Below are positions 54,777 through 63,914 of a stretch of DNA of 64,000 nt, in pieces. The notes below the pieces were generated by a model, which was given only the letters and a program-made list of their open reading frames with translations, made no database searches and was not told the origin of the DNA. Both the position numbers and the translations under genes were made by a program. Source of the DNA: Bradyrhizobium sp. CCH5-F6 (GTDB taxonomy: Bacteria > Pseudomonadota > Alphaproteobacteria > Rhizobiales > Xanthobacteraceae); contig NZ_LSIC01000018.1 of assembly GCF_001556045.1 (NCBI RefSeq), forward strand, positions 1 through 64,000, given 5' to 3'. The number at the start of each line of letters is the position of its first letter. Position 1 is the first letter of the stretch.

Positions 54777-56006
54777 ATGCCAGAGACACTGATCAAGGTC
54801 GATCTCACCAAATCGGCCTATGAAAACGACATGGTGCACAACCGCTGGCACCCCGACATCCCGATCGTGGCCTGGGTCAATCCCGGCGACGATTTCATCA
54901 TCGAGACCTATGACTGGACCGGCGGATTCATCAAGAACAACGATTCCGCCGACGACGTGCGCGACATCGACCTGTCGATCGTGCACTTCCTTTCGGGTCC
55001 GATCGGCGTCAAGGGCGCCGAACCCGGCGACCTCCTCGTCGTCGATCTGCTCGATGTCGGTCCGCTCAAGGAGAGCCTGTGGGGCTTCAACGGCTTCTTC
55101 TCCAAGCAGAACGGCGGCGGCTTCCTCACCGATCATTTTCCGCTGGCGCAGAAATCGATCTGGGACATCAAGGGCCTCTACACTTCGTCCCGCCACGTGC
55201 CCGGCGTCAACTTCGCCGGCCTGATCCATCCCGGCCTGATCGGCTGTCTGCCCGATCCGAAGATGCTGGAGATGTGGAACAAGCGCGAGGCCGAGCTGAT
55301 CTCGACCAATCCGACCCGCGTGCCCGGTCTTGCCAATCCGCCGTTCGCGCCGACCGCCCATGGCGGCCGCGCCAAGGGCGATGCCAAGGCCAAGATCGGT
55401 GCGGAGGGCGCGCGCACGGTGCCGCCGCGCGAGCACGGCGGCAATTGCGACATCAAGGATCTCTCGCGCGGCTCCAAGATCTACTTCCCGGTCTACGTGC
55501 CCGGTGCGGGTCTCTCGATGGGCGATCTGCATTTCAGCCAGGGCGATGGCGAGATCACCTTCTGCGGCGCGATCGAGATGGCCGGCTGGCTGCATCTGAA
55601 GGTCGAGGTGATCAAGGACGGCATGTCGAAATACGGAATCAAGAACCCGATCTTCAAGCCGTCGCCGATTACGCCGAACTACAAGGACTATCTGATCTTC
55701 GAAGGCATCTCGGTGGACGAGGCCGGCAAGCAGCACTATCTCGACGTCCACATCGCCTACCGCCAGGCCTGCTTGAACGCGATCGAGTACCTGAAGAAGT
55801 TCGGCTATTCCGGCGCCCAGGCCTACTCGATCCTCGGCACAGCGCCGTGCCAGGGCCACATCTCCGGCGTGGTCGACGTACCCAATGCCTGCGCCACGCT
55901 GTGGCTGCCGACGGAGATCTTCGACTTCGACGTGATGCCGTCTTCGGCAGGCCCGATCAAGCACATCAAGGGCGACATTCAGATGCCGATCTCGCCGGAC
56001 AAATAG
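54777..56006 (+). CDS. fmdA: Formamidase (acetamidase/formamidase family, FmdA)
   Basis: A 409-residue zinc-type amidohydrolase releasing ammonia and formate from formamide; acetamide and related amides are hydrolysed less by known relatives. Hallmarks are HNRWHPDIP near the start, DWTGG, the EHGGNCDIKDLSRGSKIYFP block and GDGEITFCGAIEMAG. Length matches Methylophilus FmdA. It follows urtE by 27 bases, as amide transporter and amidase genes do in Methylophilus fmdDEF-fmdA. Confidence 0.94.
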   Translation: MPETLIKVDLTKSAYENDMVHNRWHPDIPIVAWVNPGDDFIIETYDWTGGFIKNNDSADDVRDIDLSIVHFLSGPIGVKGAEPGDLLVVDLLDVGPLKESLWGFNGFFSKQNGGGFLTDHFPLAQKSIWDIKGLYTSSRHVPGVNFAGLIHPGLIGCLPDPKMLEMWNKREAELISTNPTRVPGLANPPFAPTAHGGRAKGDAKAKIGAEGARTVPPREHGGNCDIKDLSRGSKIYFPVYVPGAGLSMGDLHFSQGDGEITFCGAIEMAGWLHLKVEVIKDGMSKYGIKNPIFKPSPITPNYKDYLIFEGISVDEAGKQHYLDVHIAYRQACLNAIEYLKKFGYSGAQAYSILGTAPCQGHISGVVDVPNACATLWLPTEIFDFDVMPSSAGPIKHIKGDIQMPISPDK

Positions 56007-56099
56007 TCCCTGCGCGACCGGGTGCGGGACGGCGCGTCTTGTGCCGCCCCGCACCCGCCGCCGGATGGTTTGAACAGACAAGAGCGTGGGGATGATGCG

Positions 56100-56477
56100 A
56101 TGCCGGTCTATGAATATCTCTGTGACGACTGCGGTCCCTTCAAGGACCTGCGCCCGATGGCGGAATGCGACGATCCGCAAAGCTGTCCGCACTGCGAGGC
56201 GCTTGCGCCGCGGGTGATCCTGACCGCGCCGAATTTCTTCTGCATGCCGGCGGAGAAGCGCAAGGCGCACGCCGTCAACGAGCGCAGCACGCACGCGCCG
56301 CAGACGCTGGCGCAATACAAGGCCTCGCATGGTCCGGGCTGCGGCTGTTGCTCCCCCGGCAAGACCGTCAAGGACAAGAGCTCGCCGGACCGAAAGAAGC
56401 CGGCGCGGTTGATGACGAAGACCAGGAGCGGAGCCAAAGGCTTTCCGACGGCGCGGCCCTGGATGATCAGTCACTAA
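56100..56477 (+). CDS. fmdB: FmdB-type zinc-ribbon protein
   Basis: A 125-residue protein starting [14 protein letters not shown], the FmdB signature. Four-cysteine ribbon CxxC (8-11) and CPHC (~29-32), then a basic tail with a second Cys cluster ([10 protein letters not shown]). FmdB was proposed as a regulator of the formamidase genes in Methylophilus, but the basis is weak. It lies between two amide hydrolases, which supports a role in this pathway (regulation or metal supply). ATG 56100 follows a GGGGATG-like stretch. Confidence 0.88.
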   Translation: MPVYEYLCDDCGPFKDLRPMAECDDPQSCPHCEALAPRVILTAPNFFCMPAEKRKAHAVNERSTHAPQTLAQYKASHGPGCGCCSPGKTVKDKSSPDRKKPARLMTKTRSGAKGFPTARPWMISH

Positions 56478-56539
56478 CCCACGCGACCGCCCGATCGGCG
56501 GCGACCCAGAACAACGAGTCAAGTACAGGAGCGGTCAAC

Positions 56540-57580
56540 ATGCTTCACGGCGATATTTCCAGCAGCAACGACACGGTCGGCGTTGCGGTGGTCAATTACA
56601 AGATGCCCCGGCTGCATACCAAGGCCGAGGTGCTCGATAACGCCCGCAAGATCGCCGACATGATCGTTGGCATGAAGCTCGGCCTGCCCGGCATGGACCT
56701 CGTGATCTTCCCGGAATATTCCACGCAAGGCATCATGTACGACTCCAAGGAGATGTACGAGACGGCATCCATGGTGCCGGGCGAGGAAACCGCGATCTTC
56801 GCCGAGGCCTGCCGCAAGGCCAAGGTCTGGGGCGTGTTCTCGCTGACCGGCGAGCGCCACGAGGAGCATCCGCACAAGGCGCCCTACAACACCTTGATCC
56901 TGATGAACGACAAGGGCGAGATCGTGCAGAAGTACCGCAAGATCATGCCGTGGGTGCCGATCGAGGGCTGGTATCCCGGCAATTGCACCTACGTCTCCGA
57001 GGGGCCGAAAGGGCTCAAGGTCAGCCTGATCATCTGCGACGACGGCAATTATCCGGAGATCTGGCGCGACTGCGCCATGAAGGGCGCCGAGCTGATCGTG
57101 CGTTGCCAGGGCTATATGTATCCGGCCAAGGAGCAGCAGGTCATGATCTCCAAGGCCATGGCGTGGGCCAACAACGTGTATGTGGCAGTCGCCAACGCCG
57201 CCGGCTTCGACGGCGTCTATTCCTATTTCGGCCATTCAGCGATCATCGGTTTCGACGGCCGCACCCTCGGCGAGTGCGGCGAGGAGGATTACGGCATCCA
57301 GTACGCCCAGCTCTCGAAACATCTGATCCGCGATGCGCGCCGCAACGGCCAGTCACAGAATCATCTCTACAAGCTGGTCCATCGCGGCTACACGGGCATG
57401 ATCAATTCCGGCGACAGCCCGCGCGGCGTCGCGGCGTGCCCGTATGATTTCTACAAGAACTGGATCAAGGATCCCGAAGGCACCCGCGACATGGTCGAGG
57501 CGATGACCCGCGCGACGCCGGGCACCGACGAGTGCCCGATCGACGGCATCCCGAACGGATCATCGCCAAGCAACTACTGA
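56540..57580 (+). CDS. amiE: Aliphatic amidase
   Basis: A 346-residue nitrilase-superfamily amidase, same length as Pseudomonas AmiE and very similar along its whole length. Catalytic Glu59 (FPEYS), Lys134 (YRKIMPW), Cys166 ([10 protein letters not shown]) and Glu142 are in place. It hydrolyses acetamide, propionamide and possibly formamide. ATG 56540 gives [21 protein letters not shown], the family start. Last gene of the urt-fmd-ami operon; AGGAGCGG precedes it. No AmiR/AmiC pair, so control probably comes from the permease-kinase and LuxR regulator. Confidence 0.96.
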   Translation: MLHGDISSSNDTVGVAVVNYKMPRLHTKAEVLDNARKIADMIVGMKLGLPGMDLVIFPEYSTQGIMYDSKEMYETASMVPGEETAIFAEACRKAKVWGVFSLTGERHEEHPHKAPYNTLILMNDKGEIVQKYRKIMPWVPIEGWYPGNCTYVSEGPKGLKVSLIICDDGNYPEIWRDCAMKGAELIVRCQGYMYPAKEQQVMISKAMAWANNVYVAVANAAGFDGVYSYFGHSAIIGFDGRTLGECGEEDYGIQYAQLSKHLIRDARRNGQSQNHLYKLVHRGYTGMINSGDSPRGVAACPYDFYKNWIKDPEGTRDMVEAMTRATPGTDECPIDGIPNGSSPSNY

Positions 57581-57639
57581 GCAATGCTGGGATACGTTAC
57601 CCGCTCGTACGCCGGATGTCGGGTGCCATGTAGCGGGTA

Positions 57640-58461
57640 CTAGCGCTTCTGTTCCGTGGGTCTGCGCGGGGGGCGCGGTGCGACCGGCGTTCCCGCCATC
57701 TTGTTGGCGGTCTCGCTGACGTCGAGCAGCGAGCGGCGGATATCCTCGATGTAGCCAGCCGACTTCTTCTTCATGGTGGCGGCGAGCTCGTGCAGTTCCT
57801 GTATCTTTTCGAACAGCTCGTCGGCCTTGCCGTCGACGAAGCCGGGTACCGCGCCCTCGATCTTGCTGACCGCCTTGTCGAAGCCCGCGAAGGCGCTGTC
57901 GACCTTGGCCATCACGGAATCGATCTCCCCGCCCTTGCTCCTGAGATCGCCGGTGGAGGCCTCGAATGTACGAAGCCCCTCCTTGATCGCGGGGGCGTTG
58001 CTCACGATGGTGCGGTCGACGCTGTGCAAGGTGTCGACGATCGATTCGGCGTCGCTGAGATCGGCGGTCAGGATGGGGATGCCGTCCAAGTCCAGAGGCA
58101 CCGGCGGCGCGGAAGGCGCGCCCCCGATCAGCGAGATCGCGGCGATGCCGGTGAGGCCCTGAAACTCGATGCCCGCGACGGTGTCCTTGCGGATCGGCGC
58201 GCTGTTGTCGACCATCACCAGCGCCACGATCCTGCGCGGACTGTCCAGCTTGATCGACAGAATCTGCCCCGCGGGGACACCGTCGAAATTGACCGGGCCG
58301 CCACGGCGCAGGCCGCTGGCGGAACCGCCCTCGAACACGACGCGCAACTGGCTGCGGCTCTGGATGCTGCGCCATTTCTGCGCGCCGAGGACGCCGCCGA
58401 ACGCTACGGCGATCGCCGCCAGCGTCGCCGTGCCGATCACAAGATTGCTCGCGCGTGCCAT
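57640..58461 (-). CDS. MCE/MlaD-family lipid-binding protein
   Basis: A 273-residue protein. N-terminal membrane anchor (~6-27), one MCE domain (~38-120, FEGGSASGLRRGGPVNFDG, VAGIEFQGLTGIAAISLIGG), then a helical region (~140-255) and a basic Pro-rich end. MCE proteins carry lipids across the periplasm with an MlaE/MlaF ABC transporter. Those partner genes are not beside it, so it stands alone here. It converges with amiE (59 bases apart). Confidence 0.88.
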   Translation of the reverse strand: MARASNLVIGTATLAAIAVAFGGVLGAQKWRSIQSRSQLRVVFEGGSASGLRRGGPVNFDGVPAGQILSIKLDSPRRIVALVMVDNSAPIRKDTVAGIEFQGLTGIAAISLIGGAPSAPPVPLDLDGIPILTADLSDAESIVDTLHSVDRTIVSNAPAIKEGLRTFEASTGDLRSKGGEIDSVMAKVDSAFAGFDKAVSKIEGAVPGFVDGKADELFEKIQELHELAATMKKKSAGYIEDIRRSLLDVSETANKMAGTPVAPRPPRRPTEQKR

Positions 58462-58522
58462 GGGGCTGAGTCTACGGCCAAAGCGGGATGGTTGGAAGGT
58501 GCTCGAATGGCCGCGATTCTAG

Positions 58523-58613
58523 GTAGGGCGGGTTAGGGAAGCGTAACCCAGCCAATGCGTCGCGCTTGGATGGACCGAATTGGCGGGCTGCGCTGCCGCC
58601 AATCCGCCCTGCG
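58523..58613. repeat. Palindromic repeat (GTAGGGCGGGTTAG type)
   Basis: GTAGGGCGGGTTAGGG...GCGTAACCCAGCCAATGCG at the left and CGCCAATCCGCCCTGCG at the right. It matches the 41.7-kb element (shared core GGGTTAGG, CGTAACCCA, CCAATGCG). Located between the MCE gene start and the acyl-CoA synthetase stop. Confidence 0.7.
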
Positions 58614-58619
58614 ACATCC

Positions 58620-60836
58620 TCAATGCCCGGCCGCGCGCTTGGCCGCGGCATTGTTCAACACGATCAGCGCATCGACGGCCACGCCTGTCCTGGTGTTGAT
58701 CAGGAAGGGGTTGATGTCGATCGAGGCGATCCGGTTGCCGGCATCCGCGATCAAATTGGACAGGCCGACCAGCGCTTTCACCGCCGAGGCCTCGTGCAGG
58801 GCCGGCTTGCCGCGATAGCCGCGCATCTTGATGCCGGCCTTGGTGCGGCCGATCAAAAGGCGAGCCTCGCCCTCGTCCAGCGGCGCGCCGGCGAGTGCGA
58901 CGTCCTTCATCAGCTCGATGTCGATGCCGCCGGTGCCGAACAGCACGACCGGCCCCATCTCGGCGTCGAGCGAGGCGCCGACCACGAGCTCGAGATCGGC
59001 CTTGACCTGCTGTGCGATCAGGATGCCGTCGAGCTTCGGCTTGCCCTTCAGCTTCTTGACGCGTGCGGTGATGTCGGTGAATGCCTTCTTCACCTCGGCC
59101 GCGCTGTTGAGATTCAGCACCACGCCGCCGATGTCGGACTTGTGCAGGATCTCCGCACTGACGACCTTCGCCACGACCGGGAAGCCGATCTGCTTCGCAA
59201 TCTTCACCGCCTCCGCCGCGGTCTGCGCGATCGCTTCCTTCGAGATCGGGATGCCGTAGGCCTTGAGCAGTTTCTTCGAGGCGACCTCGTCGAGCGCGGC
59301 GCCAGTTGCTGATCTCAACGTCTTCTCCAGCAAGGCGCGCGCGGTGGGTTTCGAACTCGGGACGACGTCGGGAACCTCCTTGCGCAGCTTCGCATAGTCG
59401 AGCAGCGATTTGATCGCGGTCACCGCGCGGTCCATGCCCTGCATGACCGCGAGGTACGGCAGCGACTTGCGCAAGTCCTTGGTGAATTCGGTGAAGCCGA
59501 TCGAGATCGCGCTGATATAGATCACCGGCTTGCCGGCCTCGCTCGCCATCTCGTTGACGATGCGCAAATTGCGCTCGCGCAGCTCGTGCGGCGCTTTCGG
59601 CAGCTCGGCATCGACGATGACGATGTCGATATCGGGGTCGTCGATCATCAGCTTGATCGACTTCATGTAGACCGATGGATCGACCACCGCGGCGAAGCCG
59701 GCGTCGAGCGGATTGCCGACGATCGAGCCGGGCCCGAGCATCTTCGCCAGCTCCGAGCTGACATGCGGACTCAGTGGCGCGAAGCTCAGGCCTGCGGCAT
59801 GGAAGGCGTCGATCAGCATGCCGCGCTTGCCGCCGGACAGCGTGACGGCGGCGAGACGATCGCCCTTGGGCACGGCTGCATGGACGAAGCACTCGGTGGT
59901 CTCGATCAGTTCGTCGAGCCCGCCGACCCGAATGACACCTTCGCGCGTTGCAATGGCGTCGAATGTCTCGATCGAACCTGCCAGCGCGCCGGTATGCGCC
60001 ATCGCCGCGGCGCGGCCGCCTTCGGACGTGCCGAGCTTGAGCGCGATCACGGGCTTGCTCGCGGCGCGCGCCGCCTTGCAGGCATCGCGAAACGCCTTGG
60101 TGTTGCGCACGCCTTCGAGGTAGACGACGATCACCTTGATGCTGGGATCCTCGGCGAAATAGCGCATCAGGTCCGGCGTCTCGAGGCCAGCCTCGTTGCC
60201 TGTGGTCACCATGTAGCCAACGCCGACACCCCGATCCTCCAGCGCCTGGCGAATCGCCATGACGATGGCGCCGGATTGGCCGGCGATCGCCACCGCGCCT
60301 TGTTCCATGGTGACGATTCGATCGTCGATGTTGGTGAAGAGCTTCTCGCCGGCGCTCAAATTGCCGAGGCAGTTCGGACCGGTGACGGCAAGCCCCGTCT
60401 CGCGCACGGCCGCCTGCAGTTCGGCGGCGAGCTTCTGGCTCTCCTCGTCCTGCAGCTCGCTGAAGCCCGAAGTGACGATGGTGGCCGAACGTGCGCCGGC
60501 CGCGGCGGCATCGCGGATCACCTGCACAACGAAGCGAGCAGGCACCAGCACGAGGACGTGATCGGGCTTCTCGGGAAGGCTCGCAAAATCCTTGTAGCAG
60601 GGCACGCCCCAGATCGCGTCGCGCTTGGCGTTGACCGGATAGAGCCCGCCCTCGTAGCCGTACTTGGTCAGGTTGTTCCAGATGCGTTCGGCGTAATTGC
60701 CTGGCTTGTCGGTCGCGCCCACCAGCACGATGTTGCGCGGGTGCAGCATGGCGTGGATGCCCTTGACGATGTCGCTTGCGTCGGGCGGCGGAGACCATGG
60801 GCGGGACGCGGACGCTGTAGACACATGGGCTTCCAT
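58620..60836 (-). CDS. ADP-forming acyl-CoA synthetase (acetate-CoA ligase type)
   Basis: A 738-residue NDP-forming acyl-CoA synthetase with both halves fused. The CoA-binding and ligase part (~30-470) has LVGATDKPGNYAERIWNN and the phospho-His loop with His in AAAMAHTGALAG (~276-287). The ATP-grasp part (~520-735) includes VVAKVVSAEILHKSDIGGVVL and DINPFL. It interconverts acyl-CoA, ADP and phosphate with acid and ATP; family members use acetate, pimelate, feruloyl or other acids, and the substrate is not decidable. Transcribed alone. Confidence 0.88.
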   Translation of the reverse strand: MEAHVSTASASRPWSPPPDASDIVKGIHAMLHPRNIVLVGATDKPGNYAERIWNNLTKYGYEGGLYPVNAKRDAIWGVPCYKDFASLPEKPDHVLVLVPARFVVQVIRDAAAAGARSATIVTSGFSELQDEESQKLAAELQAAVRETGLAVTGPNCLGNLSAGEKLFTNIDDRIVTMEQGAVAIAGQSGAIVMAIRQALEDRGVGVGYMVTTGNEAGLETPDLMRYFAEDPSIKVIVVYLEGVRNTKAFRDACKAARAASKPVIALKLGTSEGGRAAAMAHTGALAGSIETFDAIATREGVIRVGGLDELIETTECFVHAAVPKGDRLAAVTLSGGKRGMLIDAFHAAGLSFAPLSPHVSSELAKMLGPGSIVGNPLDAGFAAVVDPSVYMKSIKLMIDDPDIDIVIVDAELPKAPHELRERNLRIVNEMASEAGKPVIYISAISIGFTEFTKDLRKSLPYLAVMQGMDRAVTAIKSLLDYAKLRKEVPDVVPSSKPTARALLEKTLRSATGAALDEVASKKLLKAYGIPISKEAIAQTAAEAVKIAKQIGFPVVAKVVSAEILHKSDIGGVVLNLNSAAEVKKAFTDITARVKKLKGKPKLDGILIAQQVKADLELVVGASLDAEMGPVVLFGTGGIDIELMKDVALAGAPLDEGEARLLIGRTKAGIKMRGYRGKPALHEASAVKALVGLSNLIADAGNRIASIDINPFLINTRTGVAVDALIVLNNAAAKRAAGH

Positions 60837-60979
60837 GGCGTGACCTCACCGCTTGTTCTTGTTTGGTGGCGCGTCGCTCTGTTCTATGGCGAGTCCTTCG
60901 GGGTGGCAACCATGTGGGCGTCATGCCGTGTGGTGGAATGAAGCGTGCATGAGCGCGAATCGCGCGTCCGGTGGGCGCT

Positions 60980-61549
60980 CTATCCGTCGGCTCCGATCAA
61001 TGTCGCATGCAGGATGTAGCGCCCAGGGCCGGGCGTGACGGCGTCGAATGGCCAGCAGGTCGCGAGAATGAGCTCGAAGCCCCGCGCCGTGGGATCGATG
61101 CCGGATGCATCGAAACGGACCACGGCCGAGGAATCTGCGCGGTAACGAAAATGTCGACCATCGATGCGTGTGACATCGATGACGTCACCAATGGCAATGT
61201 TCCGCAGGAAGCGGAAATGAGTGTCGCGATGGGCGGCATACACGGCAGTCCCGCGTTCTCCCGCATCGGCCGTATGCTGGATATGGCCGGGCCCGAAAGC
61301 CAGCGCCTGTCCGCTCGCGCCTTCCAGCACGATGGCGCTGGCGCCGATCCGCTTCACCTCGATCCGCGCGACCGGCCAGGTGTCGGCCCACGACCATGGC
61401 TTGACCGCCTGTCCCGTCGCAATGCTCCTGTCGAACGCGCGCTCCAGCAGCATTTGCGCGAGCCATGCCTTGGCGTGGATGTAGGCGCCGTCGCCGAATA
61501 GGAAGAGGCCGACAAGCGTGAGAATCAGCGGAGAGATGAGGCGGGGCAT
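60980..61549 (-). CDS. Class GN sortase
   Basis: A 189-residue Gram-negative sortase. N-terminal membrane anchor (~6-22), catalytic His107 (YAAHRDTHF), Cys165 (LATCWPF) and Arg177 (PGRYIL). It is predicted to cleave an LPxTxT-type motif and join the protein to an unknown acceptor in the envelope. The only obvious substrate is the protein encoded immediately upstream on the same strand. Start ATG 61549. This one-sortase-one-substrate pair matches the marine-proteobacterial sortase system. Confidence 0.92.
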   Translation of the reverse strand: MPRLISPLILTLVGLFLFGDGAYIHAKAWLAQMLLERAFDRSIATGQAVKPWSWADTWPVARIEVKRIGASAIVLEGASGQALAFGPGHIQHTADAGERGTAVYAAHRDTHFRFLRNIAIGDVIDVTRIDGRHFRYRADSSAVVRFDASGIDPTARGFELILATCWPFDAVTPGPGRYILHATLIGADG

Positions 61550-61580
61550 CGTTCCACACGCTCTGAGTCTGAGGAAAAAG

Positions 61581-61622
61581 GCGCGCGCGGCCGTTGTGCA
61601 GGGGACGGGCAGCCGCGCGCGC
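61581..61622 (-). promoter_or_regulatory. Perfect 11-bp GC hairpin between sortase-target and sortase genes
   Basis: GCGCGCGCGGC (61581-61591) pairs with GCCGCGCGCGC (61612-61622) around a 20-base loop. It lies in the 103-base gap of a two-gene unit, with no U-run. It may partly terminate or stabilise the upstream transcript so that substrate exceeds enzyme. Confidence 0.6.
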
Positions 61623-61652
61623 TGAAGCAGAGGAGTTCGGGGGGCTGCTCTC

Positions 61653-63914
61653 TCAAGCGACGTCGGTGAGCAAGGGCCGACGTCGGTTGAACACGAACAG
61701 GATCAGGGCGAGCACGATCAGGACCAGGCCTGCGATCATCTTCAGCTCGGCCGAGGTTGCAGTCTTTGGCAGGCGGATCGCATCGGGCGCGGCAGGCGCA
61801 GGCCGCCTCAGCTCCGGCTGGCTGCGCGCATCGGCATGGCGTTCACGCAGCTGCGTCGGGACCTGGGGTCGCTCGCCGAACACCTTCTCGAAGTCCCAGC
61901 CGGCGGGCAGGTTGATGGGCAGCTCGCTGAGCTTGAGCGGCGCGCCCTCGGGGCGGCTCGGCGTCTTGTCGACCGCGACGAGGCTGGTCAGTCGCGTGAC
62001 GATCTGGTGGTCGAGCGCCAGCGCCAGGATCGCCTTGTCTGCTTCCTCAGTGGTCAACTCGCGCAGGGTGCGCGCGACTTCCGCATCGGCGATCTTGCGC
62101 CTGGCCCAGAGCTTTGACAGGCCCTTGCCTTCGGCGGCGCTTTGCAGAGGTATCGTCACCGTCCACGGGCGGTCGCCGACGCGTCCCTTGATCTCGAGTG
62201 AGCCTGCGAGCTTGTCCAGCCTCGCCGCCAGCACCAGGGGCTCGTCGCGGTAAACGTCGGGAATGATCGCCGGGGTGACATCTGCCGTGCTCTCCGAGAA
62301 GTTTGCGGTGAGGCCTGTCACGGCCGGGTTCTCGAGCTTGGCGAACAGGCCGCGCATGCGCTCCTCCACCTGCTCGACGGAGCCGATATGGGTGAAGGCG
62401 CCGCGGCCCAGCTCGGCGGCGCGCGTCATCAGATAGGTATTGGGTGCGGATCCGATGCCGACCATGAACACGCGCGAACGGCCGCGCATCGCGGTGATCG
62501 TTTCGAACAATTGCTGCTCATTGCCGATCGCGCCGTCGGTCAGGAACACGACCTGGCGGACCATGCCGTTGTCGCCGAGCTTGTCGGCCAACGCAGCGCG
62601 CATCGCCGGTACCATCTCTGTTCCGCCGCGCGCCTGCAAGGCGCTGACGAACGAGGTCGCCTCGCCGACGTGCGCCGTGTCCGCCGGCACGGAGGCCGGA
62701 AACAGCGTGTCCATGGTGTCGTCGAAACGGATCACGTTGAATCGGTCAGTCGGCTGGAGACGAGAGAGCGCGTAAGTGAGGCTGGCCTTGGCCTGGACAA
62801 TCGACGTGCCGCCCATCGATCCTGAATTGTCGATCACGAACACGACCTCGCGTGATTGCGGCTTCTGCGTCGCCTGCTCGACGGTGGGTGGGGTGACGAA
62901 GGCGAGCAGGTAATCGGCACCGCCGATGCGCTCGCGGAACAGGCCGACCGACGGCGCCTTCTCCGCAGCCGGCTTCCAGGTCAGCTCGAAATCGCGGTCG
63001 GCGGGGACGGTCCCGTCGGCGAGCGTGACGAGGCGCGTCGCATCGTCCGGGCTTTCGACCTTGACGTCGTGGTGATGGCTCGTGACCTCGCCGAGCGAAA
63101 AGCCGGCTTTCAGGCGCACGGTGATGCTGGTCGGATTGACCGGCGCATTCCTGGCGGGATCCAGCACGGAAGGCGAGATGCGGTCGCGGTCCGGAACCGA
63201 ATCTGACGTCGCTGCGCCCCAGCCCGAGCCGTCCTTGCGGAAGTCGACGCTCTGCACGATTGGCGCCGGATTGTAGCGCGGTCCGACCACGAGCGGCAGG
63301 CGCAAGGAATATTCGCTTCCGGCCTGATGCACCGGCTCCTGGTACTCGATCTGGACCAGAACGGTCTCGCCGGGGCCGATATTGGCCACCGAATTGGTGA
63401 AGATGTTCGGCCGCTCCTGCTCGGTGAGCGCAGCCTTCTGGCCGGTGCGACGCGCCTGCTCGTAGATCACGCGAGCCTGCTGCCGTTCCTTGATGTCGCC
63501 GACGATGACGCGGTCGCCGACCACCATCTTCAGGGTATCGACGGCGCCACCGCTCGCGAGCGGGTAGACGTAAGTCGCCTCGACCCAATCCTTGGTCGGA
63601 TTGCGGAAGATCTGCGTAACCCGGGCGCGCAACGTCGGACCCGAGACCGTGACCTCAACGTCGATGCCGAGGCGGATCGCTTCGGTGTAGGCGCCGTCCT
63701 CCTTCAAGAGCAGGGTGCCGGACCTTGTATCGCCGGGCTGGAGCAGGCTTGCCTGTTCGGTCGTTGCCGACCAACTTGCTCCCAGGCTCACCAGAAGGGC
63801 CAGGAAGGCGACCAGCATCACTGCGATGCCCTGCGCCAGAAGGAACAGCCCGACCTTGATGACGCGGCTCAACAGGGGATGTTCGTCGATCTCGGCCGTG
63901 TCGTAGGTGTCCAT
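61653..63914 (-). CDS. VIT/vWA sortase-substrate protein
   Basis: A 753-residue envelope protein. N-terminal membrane helix (~21-47), VIT domain (~60-195), von Willebrand A domain (~355-530) with MIDAS DNSGSMGG (Asp362, Ser364, Ser366), a beta-rich part, and a C-terminal sorting signal: LPKTAT at 715-720, a hydrophobic helix (~726-745) and basic FNRRRP. The vWA domain suggests metal-dependent protein binding. This order is that of the marine proteobacterial sortase-target family; homologous VIT-vWA proteins in animals are inter-alpha-inhibitors. Function and acceptor are unknown. ATG 63914, just before the window end region. Confidence 0.93.
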   Translation of the reverse strand: MDTYDTAEIDEHPLLSRVIKVGLFLLAQGIAVMLVAFLALLVSLGASWSATTEQASLLQPGDTRSGTLLLKEDGAYTEAIRLGIDVEVTVSGPTLRARVTQIFRNPTKDWVEATYVYPLASGGAVDTLKMVVGDRVIVGDIKERQQARVIYEQARRTGQKAALTEQERPNIFTNSVANIGPGETVLVQIEYQEPVHQAGSEYSLRLPLVVGPRYNPAPIVQSVDFRKDGSGWGAATSDSVPDRDRISPSVLDPARNAPVNPTSITVRLKAGFSLGEVTSHHHDVKVESPDDATRLVTLADGTVPADRDFELTWKPAAEKAPSVGLFRERIGGADYLLAFVTPPTVEQATQKPQSREVVFVIDNSGSMGGTSIVQAKASLTYALSRLQPTDRFNVIRFDDTMDTLFPASVPADTAHVGEATSFVSALQARGGTEMVPAMRAALADKLGDNGMVRQVVFLTDGAIGNEQQLFETITAMRGRSRVFMVGIGSAPNTYLMTRAAELGRGAFTHIGSVEQVEERMRGLFAKLENPAVTGLTANFSESTADVTPAIIPDVYRDEPLVLAARLDKLAGSLEIKGRVGDRPWTVTIPLQSAAEGKGLSKLWARRKIADAEVARTLRELTTEEADKAILALALDHQIVTRLTSLVAVDKTPSRPEGAPLKLSELPINLPAGWDFEKVFGERPQVPTQLRERHADARSQPELRRPAPAAPDAIRLPKTATSAELKMIAGLVLIVLALILFVFNRRRPLLTDVA

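Noticed and set aside
54036..56522. Open frame of 828 codons on the minus strand across urtE and fmdA
   Set aside because: It crosses two well-supported genes and intergenic DNA, has no recognisable domain, and is a shadow of high GC third positions.
49574..57580. Urease-linked urea operon
   Set aside because: No ureABC or accessory genes; both hydrolases are amide-specific families.
58519..60924. 801-codon frame overlapping the acyl-CoA synthetase on the same strand
   Set aside because: It is the same gene read out of phase; very Arg-rich and without motifs.
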